A DNA stretch of 64,000 nucleotides, taken from contig CAYXUU010000029.1 in assembly GCA_964468645.1 (NCBI GenBank), positions 1-64,000 on the forward strand, written 5' to 3'. The translations under genes and the position numbers were made by a program. Below, piece by piece: positions 43,435 to 53,273 of this stretch (positions within the stretch are counted from its first letter, which is position 1; each line of letters begins with the position of its first letter). This DNA comes from JAIOZK01 sp964468645 (GTDB lineage Bacteria; Bacteroidota; Bacteroidia; Bacteroidales; JAIOZK01). The notes beneath the pieces are model-generated. The model was not told the origin of the DNA and searched no databases. It was given only the letters and a program-made list of their open reading frames with translations.

Positions 43435-43588
43435 TTTCTGAAGTACTTAGTATTATATTCCCATTCAGGTGAATATTTAGAAAACAAAATTAATCAACTT
43501 ATGTAGATGCAGGCATATTTTTATGTTGTATTTATTGCGGATAAATGCAAAACACCCTGTTCATATTACTTAATTCACTGATTTATAT

Positions 43589-43596
43589 TATCTTTG
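43589..43596 (+). promoter_or_regulatory. rnpB promoter -7 element
   Basis: TATCTTTG is an exact match to the TAnnTTTG element of Bacteroidota promoters. It lies five bases before the predicted 5' end of RNase P RNA, the proper distance for a start site. The -33 box is weak. Confidence 0.55.
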
Positions 43597-43600
43597 CAGA

Positions 43601-43970
43601 AACAGCAATTCGTTCTATCGCTCCGGCACAGTCGGGGAGGAAAGTCGGGACAACATAGAGCACCATGCTTCCTAACAGGAAGGATCCCCGACCAGGTCGG
43701 GGGGACAGAAAGTGCCACAGAAAACAAACCGTCCGCCAGTTGGCGGATAAGGGTGAAAACGTGAGGTAAGAGCTCACGGCTCAGCATGGTGACATGCTGT
43801 GAAGGTAAACCTCATGGGTTGAAAGGCCAAATATACCGGGGACTGAGGGCTGCTCGCCCGATCCCGGGGGGTTGGTTGTTAGATCCTGATGGTGACATCA
43901 GGGCCAGAGAAATGATAGAAATCCCGATTTTAATCGGGAAAACAGAATCCCGCTTATAGAATTGCTTCGT
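43601..43970 (+). ncRNA. rnpB: RNase P RNA (bacterial class A)
   Basis: About 370 bases carry the conserved core of the RNase P ribozyme, which matures the 5' ends of tRNAs: the 5' GGGGAGGAAAGTCGGGAC (CR-I), CATAGAGCACCATGCT, ACAGAAAGTGCCACAGAAA (CR-II), GGGTGAAAACGTGAGGTAAGAG, GGTAAACC, a late AGAAATGATAGAA (CR-V-like) and ACAGAATCCCGCTTAT. GCAATTC (43605-43611) and GAATTGC (43959-43965) form the P1 helix, setting both ends within a few bases. Variable stems are GC-rich hairpins, for example CCCGATTTTAATCGGG. Confidence 0.93.
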
Positions 43971-43975
43971 TATAT

Positions 43976-44008
43976 GAAATCCCTCCATCAGGGGGGATTT
44001 CGCCTTTA
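43976..44008 (+). terminator. hairpin terminator after rnpB
   Basis: GAAATCCCTCC (43976-43986) and GGGGGGATTTC (43991-44001) pair over 11 bases with one T.G wobble and a four-base loop ATCA, just after the P1 strand. The T-run is short (CGCCTTTATA), so it may also work as a transcript-stabilising hairpin. Confidence 0.65.
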
Positions 44009-44068
44009 TATACAGATTAATATCAAATATCAATTGATGAATGTCTGATTTTCTATATTTGGGAGGTA

Positions 44069-45253
44069 TTATTGATTTACAGGCAATGTCAACTTAAAGG
44101 TACTGCCCTTTCCATACTCGCTCTCAACCCAGATCTTACCACCATTCTGCTTAACAAATTCCTTGCAGAGGATAAGTCCCAGTCCGGTGCCCCCTTCATG
44201 GTCGGTTCCTTTTGTTGAGTAGGTGGTATCAAGCCTGAAAAGTTTATTAACATCTTCTTTCTTTATACCAATCCCCTCATCCATCACAGATAGCTCAATC
44301 ATTCCTTCCTGTGTCAGGGAAGTAAGTTTTATTTCGTTTCCTTTTTCAGAGTATTTAATGGCATTGGAAATCAGGTTCCTTACTATAGTCTTAATCATGT
44401 TTTCATCGGCATAAGCGACATCTGTATCAGGAACTTCTGATTTGATGGTGATATGCTTATTTCTGGCAGCTTTATTTAAAAGATCACAGGTTTCTGAGAT
44501 TATTGCACTCAGATAAATTTTTTCAGGATTCCGCTTAATTTTCCCTGTCTGGGCACGAGACCAGTCCAGGAGATTTTCCAATAATTTATATCCGTTATCA
44601 GCAGCTTCTTTAATAGCAGCAATAAATTGCATCCTGTCATCATCGGTGGTCTCCTGATAATTTTCAACCAGGTGCTTTGAGAAACCTATCAGTGCATTAA
44701 AAGGATTTTTAAGGTCATGGGCAATGATAGAGAAAAACTTGTCCTTGGTGGCATTCAGATCTTGCAATTCCCTGGTTCTGAATTCAACTTTTTTCTCCAG
44801 TGAACTATTCAACTCAACAAGTTCTTCATTCTTTTGTTTGATCTGTTTTCCAAGATAGTAACTTTTAATGGCCTCCCTGATGGTGATCACAAGGTCGTCC
44901 TGATCCCATGGTTTTGGTATATACCTGTATAAATCCGCATAATTAACAGCATTTGTAACACCTTCAATGTTGGCCTGTCCGGTGAGCAGGATATTATGCG
45001 TTTCCGGAGATCGTTTATGTATTTCGGAGAGCAACTGGTCGCCTTTTATACCTGGCATGATATAATCGGCTATAACTACCGGAATTTCTCTTTCATTACC
45101 TAATAATTCATTAAAATATTCCAAAGCATCATCTCCGCTTTCGGAGGTTTCTATGGTATAATGTTCTCCGAATTTCCGATTTAATTGCTCCTTCAAAGCA
45201 TCAACGATTATAGTTTCATCGTCAACACAAAGTATCACAGGCTTTACAGGCAT
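44069..45253 (-). CDS. receiver-histidine kinase hybrid protein
   Basis: This 394-residue cytoplasmic protein has an N-terminal receiver domain (about 5-125; D11/D12, phospho-acceptor D63 in VVIADYIMPG, YIPKPW), a coiled-coil linker (135-165), a HisKA domain with FFSIIAHDLKNPFNALIGF (H179) and a HATPase domain with NLISNAIKYSEKG, DEGIGIKKEDV and GTGLGLILCKEFV. The order receiver first, kinase second makes it a relay node. It starts four bases after the Cache-domain kinase gene and lacks any DNA-binding output, so its output is another phosphoprotein or kinase regulation. Confidence 0.87.
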   Translation of the reverse strand: MPVKPVILCVDDETIIVDALKEQLNRKFGEHYTIETSESGDDALEYFNELLGNEREIPVVIADYIMPGIKGDQLLSEIHKRSPETHNILLTGQANIEGVTNAVNYADLYRYIPKPWDQDDLVITIREAIKSYYLGKQIKQKNEELVELNSSLEKKVEFRTRELQDLNATKDKFFSIIAHDLKNPFNALIGFSKHLVENYQETTDDDRMQFIAAIKEAADNGYKLLENLLDWSRAQTGKIKRNPEKIYLSAIISETCDLLNKAARNKHITIKSEVPDTDVAYADENMIKTIVRNLISNAIKYSEKGNEIKLTSLTQEGMIELSVMDEGIGIKKEDVNKLFRLDTTYSTKGTDHEGGTGLGLILCKEFVKQNGGKIWVESEYGKGSTFKLTLPVNQ

Positions 45254-45257
45254 GTCT

Positions 45258-48071
45258 TTACTTTATTACTGATGTTGGGTAGGGTAAAAGTATTACAAAG
45301 GATGTGCCAATTCCCACTTCGCTTTCAAGTTCTATTTTACCCCGGTGTTTTTCTATGATATTTTTTACGATATCCAATCCCATTCCACTACCTTCGCCAG
45401 AAGGTTTTGTTGTAAAGAACGGATCAAATATCCTTTCTTTAATATCTTCGGGGATACCACAACCTGAATCGGAAATCTCTACCCTGGCATATCCCTTCTG
45501 TTTCGATATTTTAATTTTAAGTATCCCCTGATAGTTCATGGCCTGAAGTGCATTATGAATAAGGTTGGTCCAGACCTGGTTCATCTCATCAGCGACACAT
45601 GGTACTGGTGGAATGTCATCAAATTGAGTATCCAATATAATCCCTTCCTTGATCAGGCTATTATATATGGTTAATACTGTTTCGATCCCATCCTGAATGT
45701 TTGCCGGCAGCTTTTCTTCAGACTGATCGTGGTGTATATATTTCTTTAATGCAAAAACCACCCTGGATGCCCTTTCCACTGCCAGACTGATATTGTTAGT
45801 ATTATTCAAAAGAGAGACTATATTTCTGGTATAATCAAGTATGAAAGCTGCGCCGGCCAATTTCAGCAAAGGCATTATGTCGTCATAATTATTATAGATA
45901 TTCATAAAGATCAGGTTATCTGCCATCACTTCAGCATGTTTTATACTATTTTGCTCAAGCAAGATGATAATTTGTTTTTTCAATGCCCTTTTTTCTTTTG
46001 ATGATAATTCAGGCAAATCACGTTCAACATACTTCAGCAATTTTATAAAGAGTTGAATCCCATCTCTTACCATTACCCTGATCAGTTGCGGGAGATTTTC
46101 AACAGCGGTTTGGAGCGATTCAGTCAAATTATCTGATGAAGCATTAATAGCGCCAAGTGGTGTATTAATCTCATGGGCCAATCCTGCAATAAGCTGGCCA
46201 AGTGCCGCCAGTTTTTCAGATTGAACCAGTTGTTCCTGAGTTTCCTTCAGATTTTCAAGGGTTACCTGGAGTTCTTCTTTTTGCTGGTTCAATTCCAAAT
46301 TTGATATTTTCAGTGATTCCTGTGCTTGAAAATAGTTGGTAATATCTTTGGCCAGGCCTTCAATGGCTATTACTTTTCCATTCCTCGTGATTGCGGACTC
46401 AGAAATCTCAAACATCCTTGGCTTGCCCTTACTATCAAATATTTCGACATTAAAAGGATCCTGTTTCTCACCTTTTACGCTTTTTTCCATAAAAATTATT
46501 GCCTTTTTATTGATGGGATTTTCGGTCATATATTGTGTGAATCCATCCATGGCTTTTTTAACCGATATGCCCAGAACATTCTCAACAGAAGGGCTGATAT
46601 ACTGATATAGGCCATGAGGTATATGAGAATAGAAAATATATTCCTCTTTTAGATTTTCCACTAACCTGCGGTATTTTTCTTCACTCTCCTTCAAGGCCTC
46701 GTTAACAGATCTTAGTTCATCGTTAATGGCCCTGATCCCACGATTAATTCTGTCGGTTTCTTTTTTCTGTTCAAGCAGTGCTTCATTCTTAACATATAAT
46801 TCCGTTGTACGTTCCTTGATCCTCGATTCCAATCCCTCATAAAACCCCTGTAGTTCAGTGGCAAGATTGTTGAAAGTTAGAGAAAGTAATCCGATTTCAT
46901 CGTTGGATAAAACTGGGGCACGGACCGAAAAATCACGCTTTGAGTACTTTTCAACAGATTCTGTTAAGTAATTAAGTTGTCGAGTAAACCTGTTTCCAAC
47001 CAGTATTATAAAAACAAACACGATAACAAACAATAACAGGGCAATAAATATGCTAATACTAATTTGTTTTGTAAGTGGTGAAAATATCTGTTCCTTCTCA
47101 ATCTCAACAGCAATAATCCAGTCCATTTGTGGAAGATAGCGGAAATATAAAATACGGTCTTTTGGCTGTTCGTTCTGTTGATCAGCCCACCTGTAAGATT
47201 TCTGACCAGCGTATGTTTTATGCTCCCTGATATCATCACAGATTTCCTTAATAATATAACTTCCTGAGAGATCCTGGTATCCGAGAAGATTTGTCCCCTC
47301 TTCGATATTCGGATGGATCACAACTTCGCCATTGGTATTTAAAATTGATGGAAAATAAGTCTCACCTAGTTTAAAACTTTTGATCACTTCACCAAGAAAT
47401 TTCAGGTTAGACTGCTTTAACCCCACATAAATGGCTCCGATTAATTTGCTATTCTGATATATAGGTTTATATGCTGCAATATACCATTCATTATCAACAA
47501 AAGCCCTTCCATGGTATGGCTCTCCACTAACTATCATTTTATAAACCGGCGATTCAAGAGGTATAAAAGTTCCTGTGATCCTTGAGCTGTCAGCCCGTTT
47601 AACAGATGTTGAAATTCGAAGCAATCCATCATCAATAAGCTGAAAAATTGTAATTGAACATCCTATCTGATCCGTTACATAATCAACAAGTTCGTTGTTT
47701 TCGCTCACAAACTCATTTAATCCCATAAAGTTCCTGACCTTCATAACCGGGATTCTGGCTGGCTTCTTATGATGGTTAATCTGGTTTTCTATTTCCATCT
47801 CTATCATATAATTGCTATCAATACTTGTCCGGTCTTTTACAAAATGATCAGCAACCTTCAGGTTATTATCCACCATCTCCTGTGTAAGCAGGTAAAAAGA
47901 ATTTGATGTCTGGTAAATCGATTCGGTAATATTGGCAAGTTCCCGGTCATATACCATTTTAAAGGATCTCCTGAGCGTATAGATACTGGCAACGATATTA
48001 CCGAGAACATAGATCAGCAGAAAAAAACCAAATCCAATAATCAGTTTGTGTGAGAATTTTAGATTATTCAT
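45258..48071 (-). CDS. Cache/HAMP/PAS sensor histidine kinase
   Basis: This 937-residue membrane kinase has a first helix (about 9-31), an extracytoplasmic Cache domain of some 300 residues (Cache_3/Cache_2 fusion type; GEPYHGRAFVDNEWYIAAYKP, IGAIYVGLKQ, GEVVIHPN), a second helix (about 337-360), HAMP (about 362-415), a coiled coil, a PAS domain (about 475-590), another coiled coil, a HisKA-type segment AALGQLIAGLAHEINTPLGA and a HATPase domain (NLIHNALQAMNY, DSGCGIPEDIKERIFDPFF, GSGMGLDIVKNIIEKH). It should detect a small extracellular ligand. The hybrid kinase gene follows after four bases. Confidence 0.88.
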   Translation of the reverse strand: MNNLKFSHKLIIGFGFFLLIYVLGNIVASIYTLRRSFKMVYDRELANITESIYQTSNSFYLLTQEMVDNNLKVADHFVKDRTSIDSNYMIEMEIENQINHHKKPARIPVMKVRNFMGLNEFVSENNELVDYVTDQIGCSITIFQLIDDGLLRISTSVKRADSSRITGTFIPLESPVYKMIVSGEPYHGRAFVDNEWYIAAYKPIYQNSKLIGAIYVGLKQSNLKFLGEVIKSFKLGETYFPSILNTNGEVVIHPNIEEGTNLLGYQDLSGSYIIKEICDDIREHKTYAGQKSYRWADQQNEQPKDRILYFRYLPQMDWIIAVEIEKEQIFSPLTKQISISIFIALLLFVIVFVFIILVGNRFTRQLNYLTESVEKYSKRDFSVRAPVLSNDEIGLLSLTFNNLATELQGFYEGLESRIKERTTELYVKNEALLEQKKETDRINRGIRAINDELRSVNEALKESEEKYRRLVENLKEEYIFYSHIPHGLYQYISPSVENVLGISVKKAMDGFTQYMTENPINKKAIIFMEKSVKGEKQDPFNVEIFDSKGKPRMFEISESAITRNGKVIAIEGLAKDITNYFQAQESLKISNLELNQQKEELQVTLENLKETQEQLVQSEKLAALGQLIAGLAHEINTPLGAINASSDNLTESLQTAVENLPQLIRVMVRDGIQLFIKLLKYVERDLPELSSKEKRALKKQIIILLEQNSIKHAEVMADNLIFMNIYNNYDDIMPLLKLAGAAFILDYTRNIVSLLNNTNNISLAVERASRVVFALKKYIHHDQSEEKLPANIQDGIETVLTIYNSLIKEGIILDTQFDDIPPVPCVADEMNQVWTNLIHNALQAMNYQGILKIKISKQKGYARVEISDSGCGIPEDIKERIFDPFFTTKPSGEGSGMGLDIVKNIIEKHRGKIELESEVGIGTSFVILLPYPTSVIK

Positions 48072-48289
48072 ACATTTTTGTTTGATATGCCAGCAGTTAT
48101 AAAATTAACAAATTACCTGATCTTTGAACTATCCTGCTAAAAAAACATTAATTTCAAGTTATACCTTTCCAAAATAACTTTCCAAATATAGCGTTTAGAA
48201 ATTGTATTATCATTGTTGATAAATAGGCTTACACCAAAACAAATTCGTCATTTGTAATTTTTTACTTTTACTCGCAAATTCATAAAAGC

Positions 48290-51200
48290 ATGAAGATATC
48301 CATGAAACCAAAGGGATGGCTATCCATCTTTCTATTAATTAGCACCTTGAGTATTAATGCCCAGAAAACATCGATTTATGATGAACCACAGGCATCATAC
48401 AGGTTAGGGCTTGAGTTGTTCAGCAAAGAAAAATACAGTGCTGCCCAGGACCAGTTCGACAGGGTAGTCAACAGCATCTCTGACAGTGAATCTGAACTTA
48501 AAGGCAATGCTGAATACTACAGGGCAATATGTGCGCTCGAACTGGAAAATGATAATGCAGAATACCTGATCAGCAATTTTATCAGCACCTATCCGACGAG
48601 TTCAAGAATAGAGCGTTCTTATTTTCAACTCGGACGATTACAGTTCAGAAACAGGGACTACAGGAATGCTCTTGAATCGTTTACCAAAGTAAGCCGGTCT
48701 GCCCTGTCAAAAAATGAAAGAACAGAGTATAACTTTAAAAAGGGCTTTTGCTTTCTTCAAAAAAACGAACCTGAAAACGCCAAAAATTTATTCAGCTCGG
48801 TTAAAGACAGTAAAGGGGAATATGCCAAAGCTGCTACGTATTATTATGCACACATCCTTTACACTGAAGGCAAATATGATGATGCTCTTACCGAATTCAA
48901 TAAACTGGCAGGAGATAGGGCATATAGGAAAGACATCCCCTACTATATAATCCACATCAATTATTACAAGGGCGATTATGATGAGATACTTAAATCAGGC
49001 CCTGAATTGTACAGAACATCCGATAGTAAGAGAAAACCAGGGATAGCCAGGTTAATTGGTGACTCCTATTACAGGGCAGGTGACTATAATCAGGCGCTCG
49101 ATTATCTCGAGAACTATAAGAGAGGTACACGTCATGGTCTTAGCCGGGAAGATAATTATCAGATTGGATTAACCTATTATAATAACCAGCGGTACGACGA
49201 TGCAATTCATCATTTCCAATCTGTAATCAAGGAGATGGATAGCCTTTCACAAAATGCCTATTATCACCTGGGGGATTGTTATCTCAAAACAGATAAGAAA
49301 AAGTATGCACATAATGCTTTCCTGTCAGCGTACAAACTTGATTATGATCAAAAGATCAAAGAGGATGCGTTGTTTAATCATGCAAAACTGAGCATGGAAG
49401 TAGCCCATGATCCTTATAATGAGTCTATAAAGTCACTGGAGCAATACATCACTGAATACCCGAATTCCGACAGGATTGAAGAAGCCTATAACCTGCTGGT
49501 TGAATTGTTTCTCTCAACACGAAATTATAAGGCAGCACTTGAATCAATTGAGAAAATCAAAAACAGGAATGAGAACCTGAATAAGGCATATCAGAAAATC
49601 TGTTATTACAGGGCCATCGAACTATTTAATAATGGTGATTTTAATAATGCCATTGAGCTATTTAAAAATGCTACAAACAATAATTATGATAGGGAAATTG
49701 CAGCTGATGCAAACTTCTGGATTGGTGAATCATTTTACAGGCTTAAAAATTACTGGGGAGCCCGGAAATATTACGGGGACTTTCTAAATGCATCCGGTAC
49801 AAAAAATTCCAGTCTCAGAATCCGTGCTTACTATAATCTCGGATACACCCATTATAAACGTAAAGACTATAACAAAGCTGTTGAAAGCTTTAAGAAGTTT
49901 GTAAGAAATCCAGGAGGGGAAGATGCCAAACTGGTAAACGACGCCTATCTCAGGTTGGGGGATTGCTATTTCATCAATAAGCAATACAAAACTGCCATCG
50001 ATTATTATAACGAATCATTGCGTCTTAATCAATCCGATCTTGATTATGCCCTTTACAAGAAAGCTATGGCCTATGGTGCACTTGGCGAATTTAAATCAAA
50101 AGTGAATGCACTCGAACGTATTGTAAATCACCACCGTGGTTCACCCTATACTGACAAGGCATTATACGAGATAGGTATCACGGAACTTATCCTTAACGAT
50201 AACAGGCGTGCACTGGTTTTCTTTGACAAACTGGTAAAGGAACATCCAAACAGCAATCTTGCTACCCGATCGCTTTTGAAAACCGGCCTGATCTATTATA
50301 ACAATGATCAGTACGCTGAAGCTGTAAAGGCCCTTAAAAAAGTGGTTAATAACTATCCAAACACCCCGGAATCGAGGGAAGCTCTTGCCAGCCTGAAAAA
50401 CATCTATATCGACATGAATAATGTTGATGAATACTTTAGTTATACCGAAAACATGCCTGATGCTATGGTTAACACCAGTGAACAGGATTCAATCACTTAT
50501 ATAGCTGCAGAGAACCAATACATGCGAAACGACTGTGCAGCTGCATTGCCATCCTTCAGGAAATATATAGAAAAGTTTCCTTACGGGGCCTTCCTATTGA
50601 ATGTACATTATTACAAGGCGGATTGCGAAATGCGCAGGGATTCACTCGAAGATGCACTTGAAGATTATGCATATGTTGTTGGCCAGCCGCGTTCAACTTA
50701 TACAGAAAATGCCTATTTAAATGCATCGAGGATCAGCGAACGGCTGGCGATGTATGAAGAAGCCTATGGGTATTTCAAAGGACTGGAAACCAATGCCGAA
50801 AATAATACCAACATAAATTTTGCCCTGGAGGGCCAGATGAACAATGCCTTCAGAACAGACAACTACCAGGGTGCCATTGAGGCTGCAAGGAAACTATTAA
50901 GAAATAACAAGGTAACCAACGAACAGATCAATGAGGCGCATTATGTACTTGCGAAATCCTACTTTGCTCAAAATAATTACAATGAGGCAAAATCGGAATT
51001 TGAAATAACCAGCAAACTCTCGAAAAATGAAAAGGGTGCTGAAGCAAAATATTTCCAGGCCTATATAGAATATGAGAATGGAAACTACACCACAGCTGAG
51101 AATCTGATCTTTGAATTGGCCGACAGCTTTTCTTCCTACGATTACTGGATGGCTAAAAGTTTTATTCTGCTTGCTGATGTATATATTAAACTTGACAATG

Positions 51201-51343
51201 TATTTCAGGCAAAACAGACCCTCCAGAGTATCATTGATAACTACCAGGGCGACGACCTCAGGGAAATTGCTCAGATGAAACTTGATGAACTGATCGAAGC
51301 TGAAAAATCACAGGAAAGCCAAGAACAAAACAATAACTTTTAA
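48290..51343 (+). CDS. large exported TPR protein
   Basis: This 1017-residue exported protein has a signal peptide (MKISMKPKGWLSIFLLIS to INAQ) and is otherwise built almost wholly of tetratricopeptide repeats, some 22 or more by eye; examples are YRAGDYNQALDYLENYKRG, YKRKDYNKAVESFKKFVRN and YYNNDQYAEAVKALKKVVNN. Segments with YPNSDRIEEAYNLLV and HPNSNLATRSL resemble the YbgF/BamD-like TPRs of periplasmic envelope proteins. The next gene encodes an outer-membrane barrel after 25 bases, so a role with that barrel is likely. No enzymatic domain. Confidence 0.83.
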   Translation: MKISMKPKGWLSIFLLISTLSINAQKTSIYDEPQASYRLGLELFSKEKYSAAQDQFDRVVNSISDSESELKGNAEYYRAICALELENDNAEYLISNFISTYPTSSRIERSYFQLGRLQFRNRDYRNALESFTKVSRSALSKNERTEYNFKKGFCFLQKNEPENAKNLFSSVKDSKGEYAKAATYYYAHILYTEGKYDDALTEFNKLAGDRAYRKDIPYYIIHINYYKGDYDEILKSGPELYRTSDSKRKPGIARLIGDSYYRAGDYNQALDYLENYKRGTRHGLSREDNYQIGLTYYNNQRYDDAIHHFQSVIKEMDSLSQNAYYHLGDCYLKTDKKKYAHNAFLSAYKLDYDQKIKEDALFNHAKLSMEVAHDPYNESIKSLEQYITEYPNSDRIEEAYNLLVELFLSTRNYKAALESIEKIKNRNENLNKAYQKICYYRAIELFNNGDFNNAIELFKNATNNNYDREIAADANFWIGESFYRLKNYWGARKYYGDFLNASGTKNSSLRIRAYYNLGYTHYKRKDYNKAVESFKKFVRNPGGEDAKLVNDAYLRLGDCYFINKQYKTAIDYYNESLRLNQSDLDYALYKKAMAYGALGEFKSKVNALERIVNHHRGSPYTDKALYEIGITELILNDNRRALVFFDKLVKEHPNSNLATRSLLKTGLIYYNNDQYAEAVKALKKVVNNYPNTPESREALASLKNIYIDMNNVDEYFSYTENMPDAMVNTSEQDSITYIAAENQYMRNDCAAALPSFRKYIEKFPYGAFLLNVHYYKADCEMRRDSLEDALEDYAYVVGQPRSTYTENAYLNASRISERLAMYEEAYGYFKGLETNAENNTNINFALEGQMNNAFRTDNYQGAIEAARKLLRNNKVTNEQINEAHYVLAKSYFAQNNYNEAKSEFEITSKLSKNEKGAEAKYFQAYIEYENGNYTTAENLIFELADSFSSYDYWMAKSFILLADVYIKLDNVFQAKQTLQSIIDNYQGDDLREIAQMKLDELIEAEKSQESQEQNNNF

Positions 51344-51368
51344 AATGCATATCGTTAATTCTTAAAAT

Positions 51369-53072
51369 ATGAATAGCAGAAAATCATATCAAAAGCTAAT
51401 CCGGGTATTAATTCTAATAATTATTCTTGGCGGCAATGCAGCCCTGGCACAGGAATATAATGAGGAGGTGACCATTATCGGCTCATATACCCCTACAATT
51501 AATGATGCCAATAAAATAAACTTCAGTCCGCAAATTACCCTGGGTGAACAACATGAAATGCCTGTATTAAGTTACAGTATCCATTCAACAAAGATCAACA
51601 CCAGGGTTGAACTGGAGCCTATAAAACCCTCAACGAAAGTTGCAGGACAAACCTATACAAAATTATACCGGAGCTATATCAAGGCAGGTTATGGCAATTA
51701 TAATACTCCTTTTGTTGAGTTTTTTGTGAATTCTCTTCGTAATGAAGAATCACAATTCGGCCTGCATATGAAACATCTTTCATCTTCCGGCCAGGTTCAT
51801 GATGATTATGGAAAAAGTGCCTTCAGCCGAAATTACGCAAAGGTTTTCGGGAAGCAGTTTTTTAAAAACAGCACCATGTCAGGCCATGTTACTTACAAAA
51901 GGGATGTGGTTCATTATTATGGTTTTGTAGATACGCTTGCTCCGGAAAAAGATACCCTTCCCAGGGATGATGACATCAAGCAACGCTACCAGTTATTCGG
52001 AGGTGAACTGGCTTTAACAAGTAACAATGAAAATAAAAAGGCGCTGGCCTACAGGATAGGTTTTAATCCTTATTATTATGGGGATAAGTTTGAGAGCTAT
52101 GAAACAATGATAGGTTTTGATGTTGGCTTGAGCAAAGGACTTGAATTGTTCGGTCGGAATATATCGACAGTTGGTATTAGTGCTGACCTGGACTATTATC
52201 TGTTTAGTGATTCTGTGAACAATATCAATAACGGTGTTTCAAGAATTAATCCCTATTTTAATCTTAACTTCGGACAATACCAGTTAAAACTGGGATTCAC
52301 CACCGCTTTTGGATTTAATACCGACAGCAACCTCGATTTCTTCCCTGATATTGTTGCCAAAGTACATGTTTTACCTGGTTACCTGACCGTGTTTGCCGGT
52401 TTCTCAGGAAGTATTGAAAAAGCCAGTTTTTACAGCCTCAGCCAGGAGAATCCATTCATCACCTCTATAGTTCCCATGAAATTTACAAGAAACAAAATGG
52501 AGATCTATGGTGGTATTAATGGCAATATTGAAGAAGCTGTAGATTTTTCAATCCGGGTATCCAATACTTCTGTTGAGAATATGCCCTTTTTTGTTACCGA
52601 TACCCTGAATATGATCAATAATATGTTTACGGTAATTTATGATAATGGTTCTGTAACCCGTGTGAGTTTTGAAATTGGTTATCAATATACAGAGAACCTG
52701 AGGCTTGCTCTGGCTATTATGTACAATAATTATAATCTTGACAGTTTGCAGAAAACACTTCAAAAACCCGAAATGATGGCTGATCTTGAACTGAATTATG
52801 TTGTTTCTGAAAAGTTTCTTTTAAAGACTGCCCTGATTTATTATGGGAAACAATACGCCCAGTTGTATGATTTCGACAAACATCAATACTTTGACAAGCC
52901 TGAAACCATTGATGGTTATTTCGATATTAACCTGGGTGCAGAGTACAGATTCAGGAAGAATTTATCGTTTTTTATTGATCTTCATAATATAGCCAATCAA
53001 CAATACCAGAAATGGTATAATTACCCTGCTCAGGAATTTAATTTTCTTGCAGGCCTAACATACTCATTTTAG
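51369..53072 (+). CDS. outer-membrane beta-barrel protein, TonB-receptor-like
   Basis: This 567-residue exported protein has a signal peptide (ending NAALAQ) and, right after it, EYNEEVTIIGSYTPTINDANK. It lacks a full plug domain. The rest alternates aromatic beta strands (YRSYIKAGYGNYNTPFVEFF, LALAIMYNNYN) and ends NFLAGLTYSF with a C-terminal Phe, as in proteins inserted by the Bam complex. Many relatives are annotated as TonB-dependent receptor-like barrels. It is the likely partner of the TPR protein encoded 25 bases upstream. Confidence 0.78.
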   Translation: MNSRKSYQKLIRVLILIIILGGNAALAQEYNEEVTIIGSYTPTINDANKINFSPQITLGEQHEMPVLSYSIHSTKINTRVELEPIKPSTKVAGQTYTKLYRSYIKAGYGNYNTPFVEFFVNSLRNEESQFGLHMKHLSSSGQVHDDYGKSAFSRNYAKVFGKQFFKNSTMSGHVTYKRDVVHYYGFVDTLAPEKDTLPRDDDIKQRYQLFGGELALTSNNENKKALAYRIGFNPYYYGDKFESYETMIGFDVGLSKGLELFGRNISTVGISADLDYYLFSDSVNNINNGVSRINPYFNLNFGQYQLKLGFTTAFGFNTDSNLDFFPDIVAKVHVLPGYLTVFAGFSGSIEKASFYSLSQENPFITSIVPMKFTRNKMEIYGGINGNIEEAVDFSIRVSNTSVENMPFFVTDTLNMINNMFTVIYDNGSVTRVSFEIGYQYTENLRLALAIMYNNYNLDSLQKTLQKPEMMADLELNYVVSEKFLLKTALIYYGKQYAQLYDFDKHQYFDKPETIDGYFDINLGAEYRFRKNLSFFIDLHNIANQQYQKWYNYPAQEFNFLAGLTYSF

Positions 53073-53182
53073 GGACATTAAAAGATTTTTTCTTCGATCG
53101 AGATAGATATAAGCATCTATTTGATAAGCTGATCTTCGTATCCAGGATCAGGCCTTTGGTTTCAACAGGGAATTGTTGATAA

Positions 53183-53206
53183 AAAGCCTTAATTTTCAGA
53201 GGCTTT
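53183..53206 (+). terminator. weak hairpin between the barrel gene and gyrB
   Basis: AAAGCCT (53183-53189) pairs with AGGCTTT (53200-53206) around a 10-base loop. There is no good T-run, so termination is uncertain. Confidence 0.3.
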
Positions 53207-53232
53207 GAGCAATTTTATACCTATATTTTGGT

Positions 53233-53240
53233 TATCTTTG
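53233..53240 (+). promoter_or_regulatory. putative gyrB -7 element
   Basis: TATCTTTG matches TAnnTTTG exactly and lies 33 bases before the gyrB ATG at 53274. TTTG upstream at 53204-53207 is 25 bases away, longer than usual. Confidence 0.45.
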
Positions 53241-53273
53241 TAACCTGTTTTTTTACATTATTTGAGATTGATT

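Noticed and set aside
43575..44033. small ORFs within the rnpB region
   Set aside because: They overlap the clear RNase P RNA and are rich in rare patterns produced by the RNA stems.
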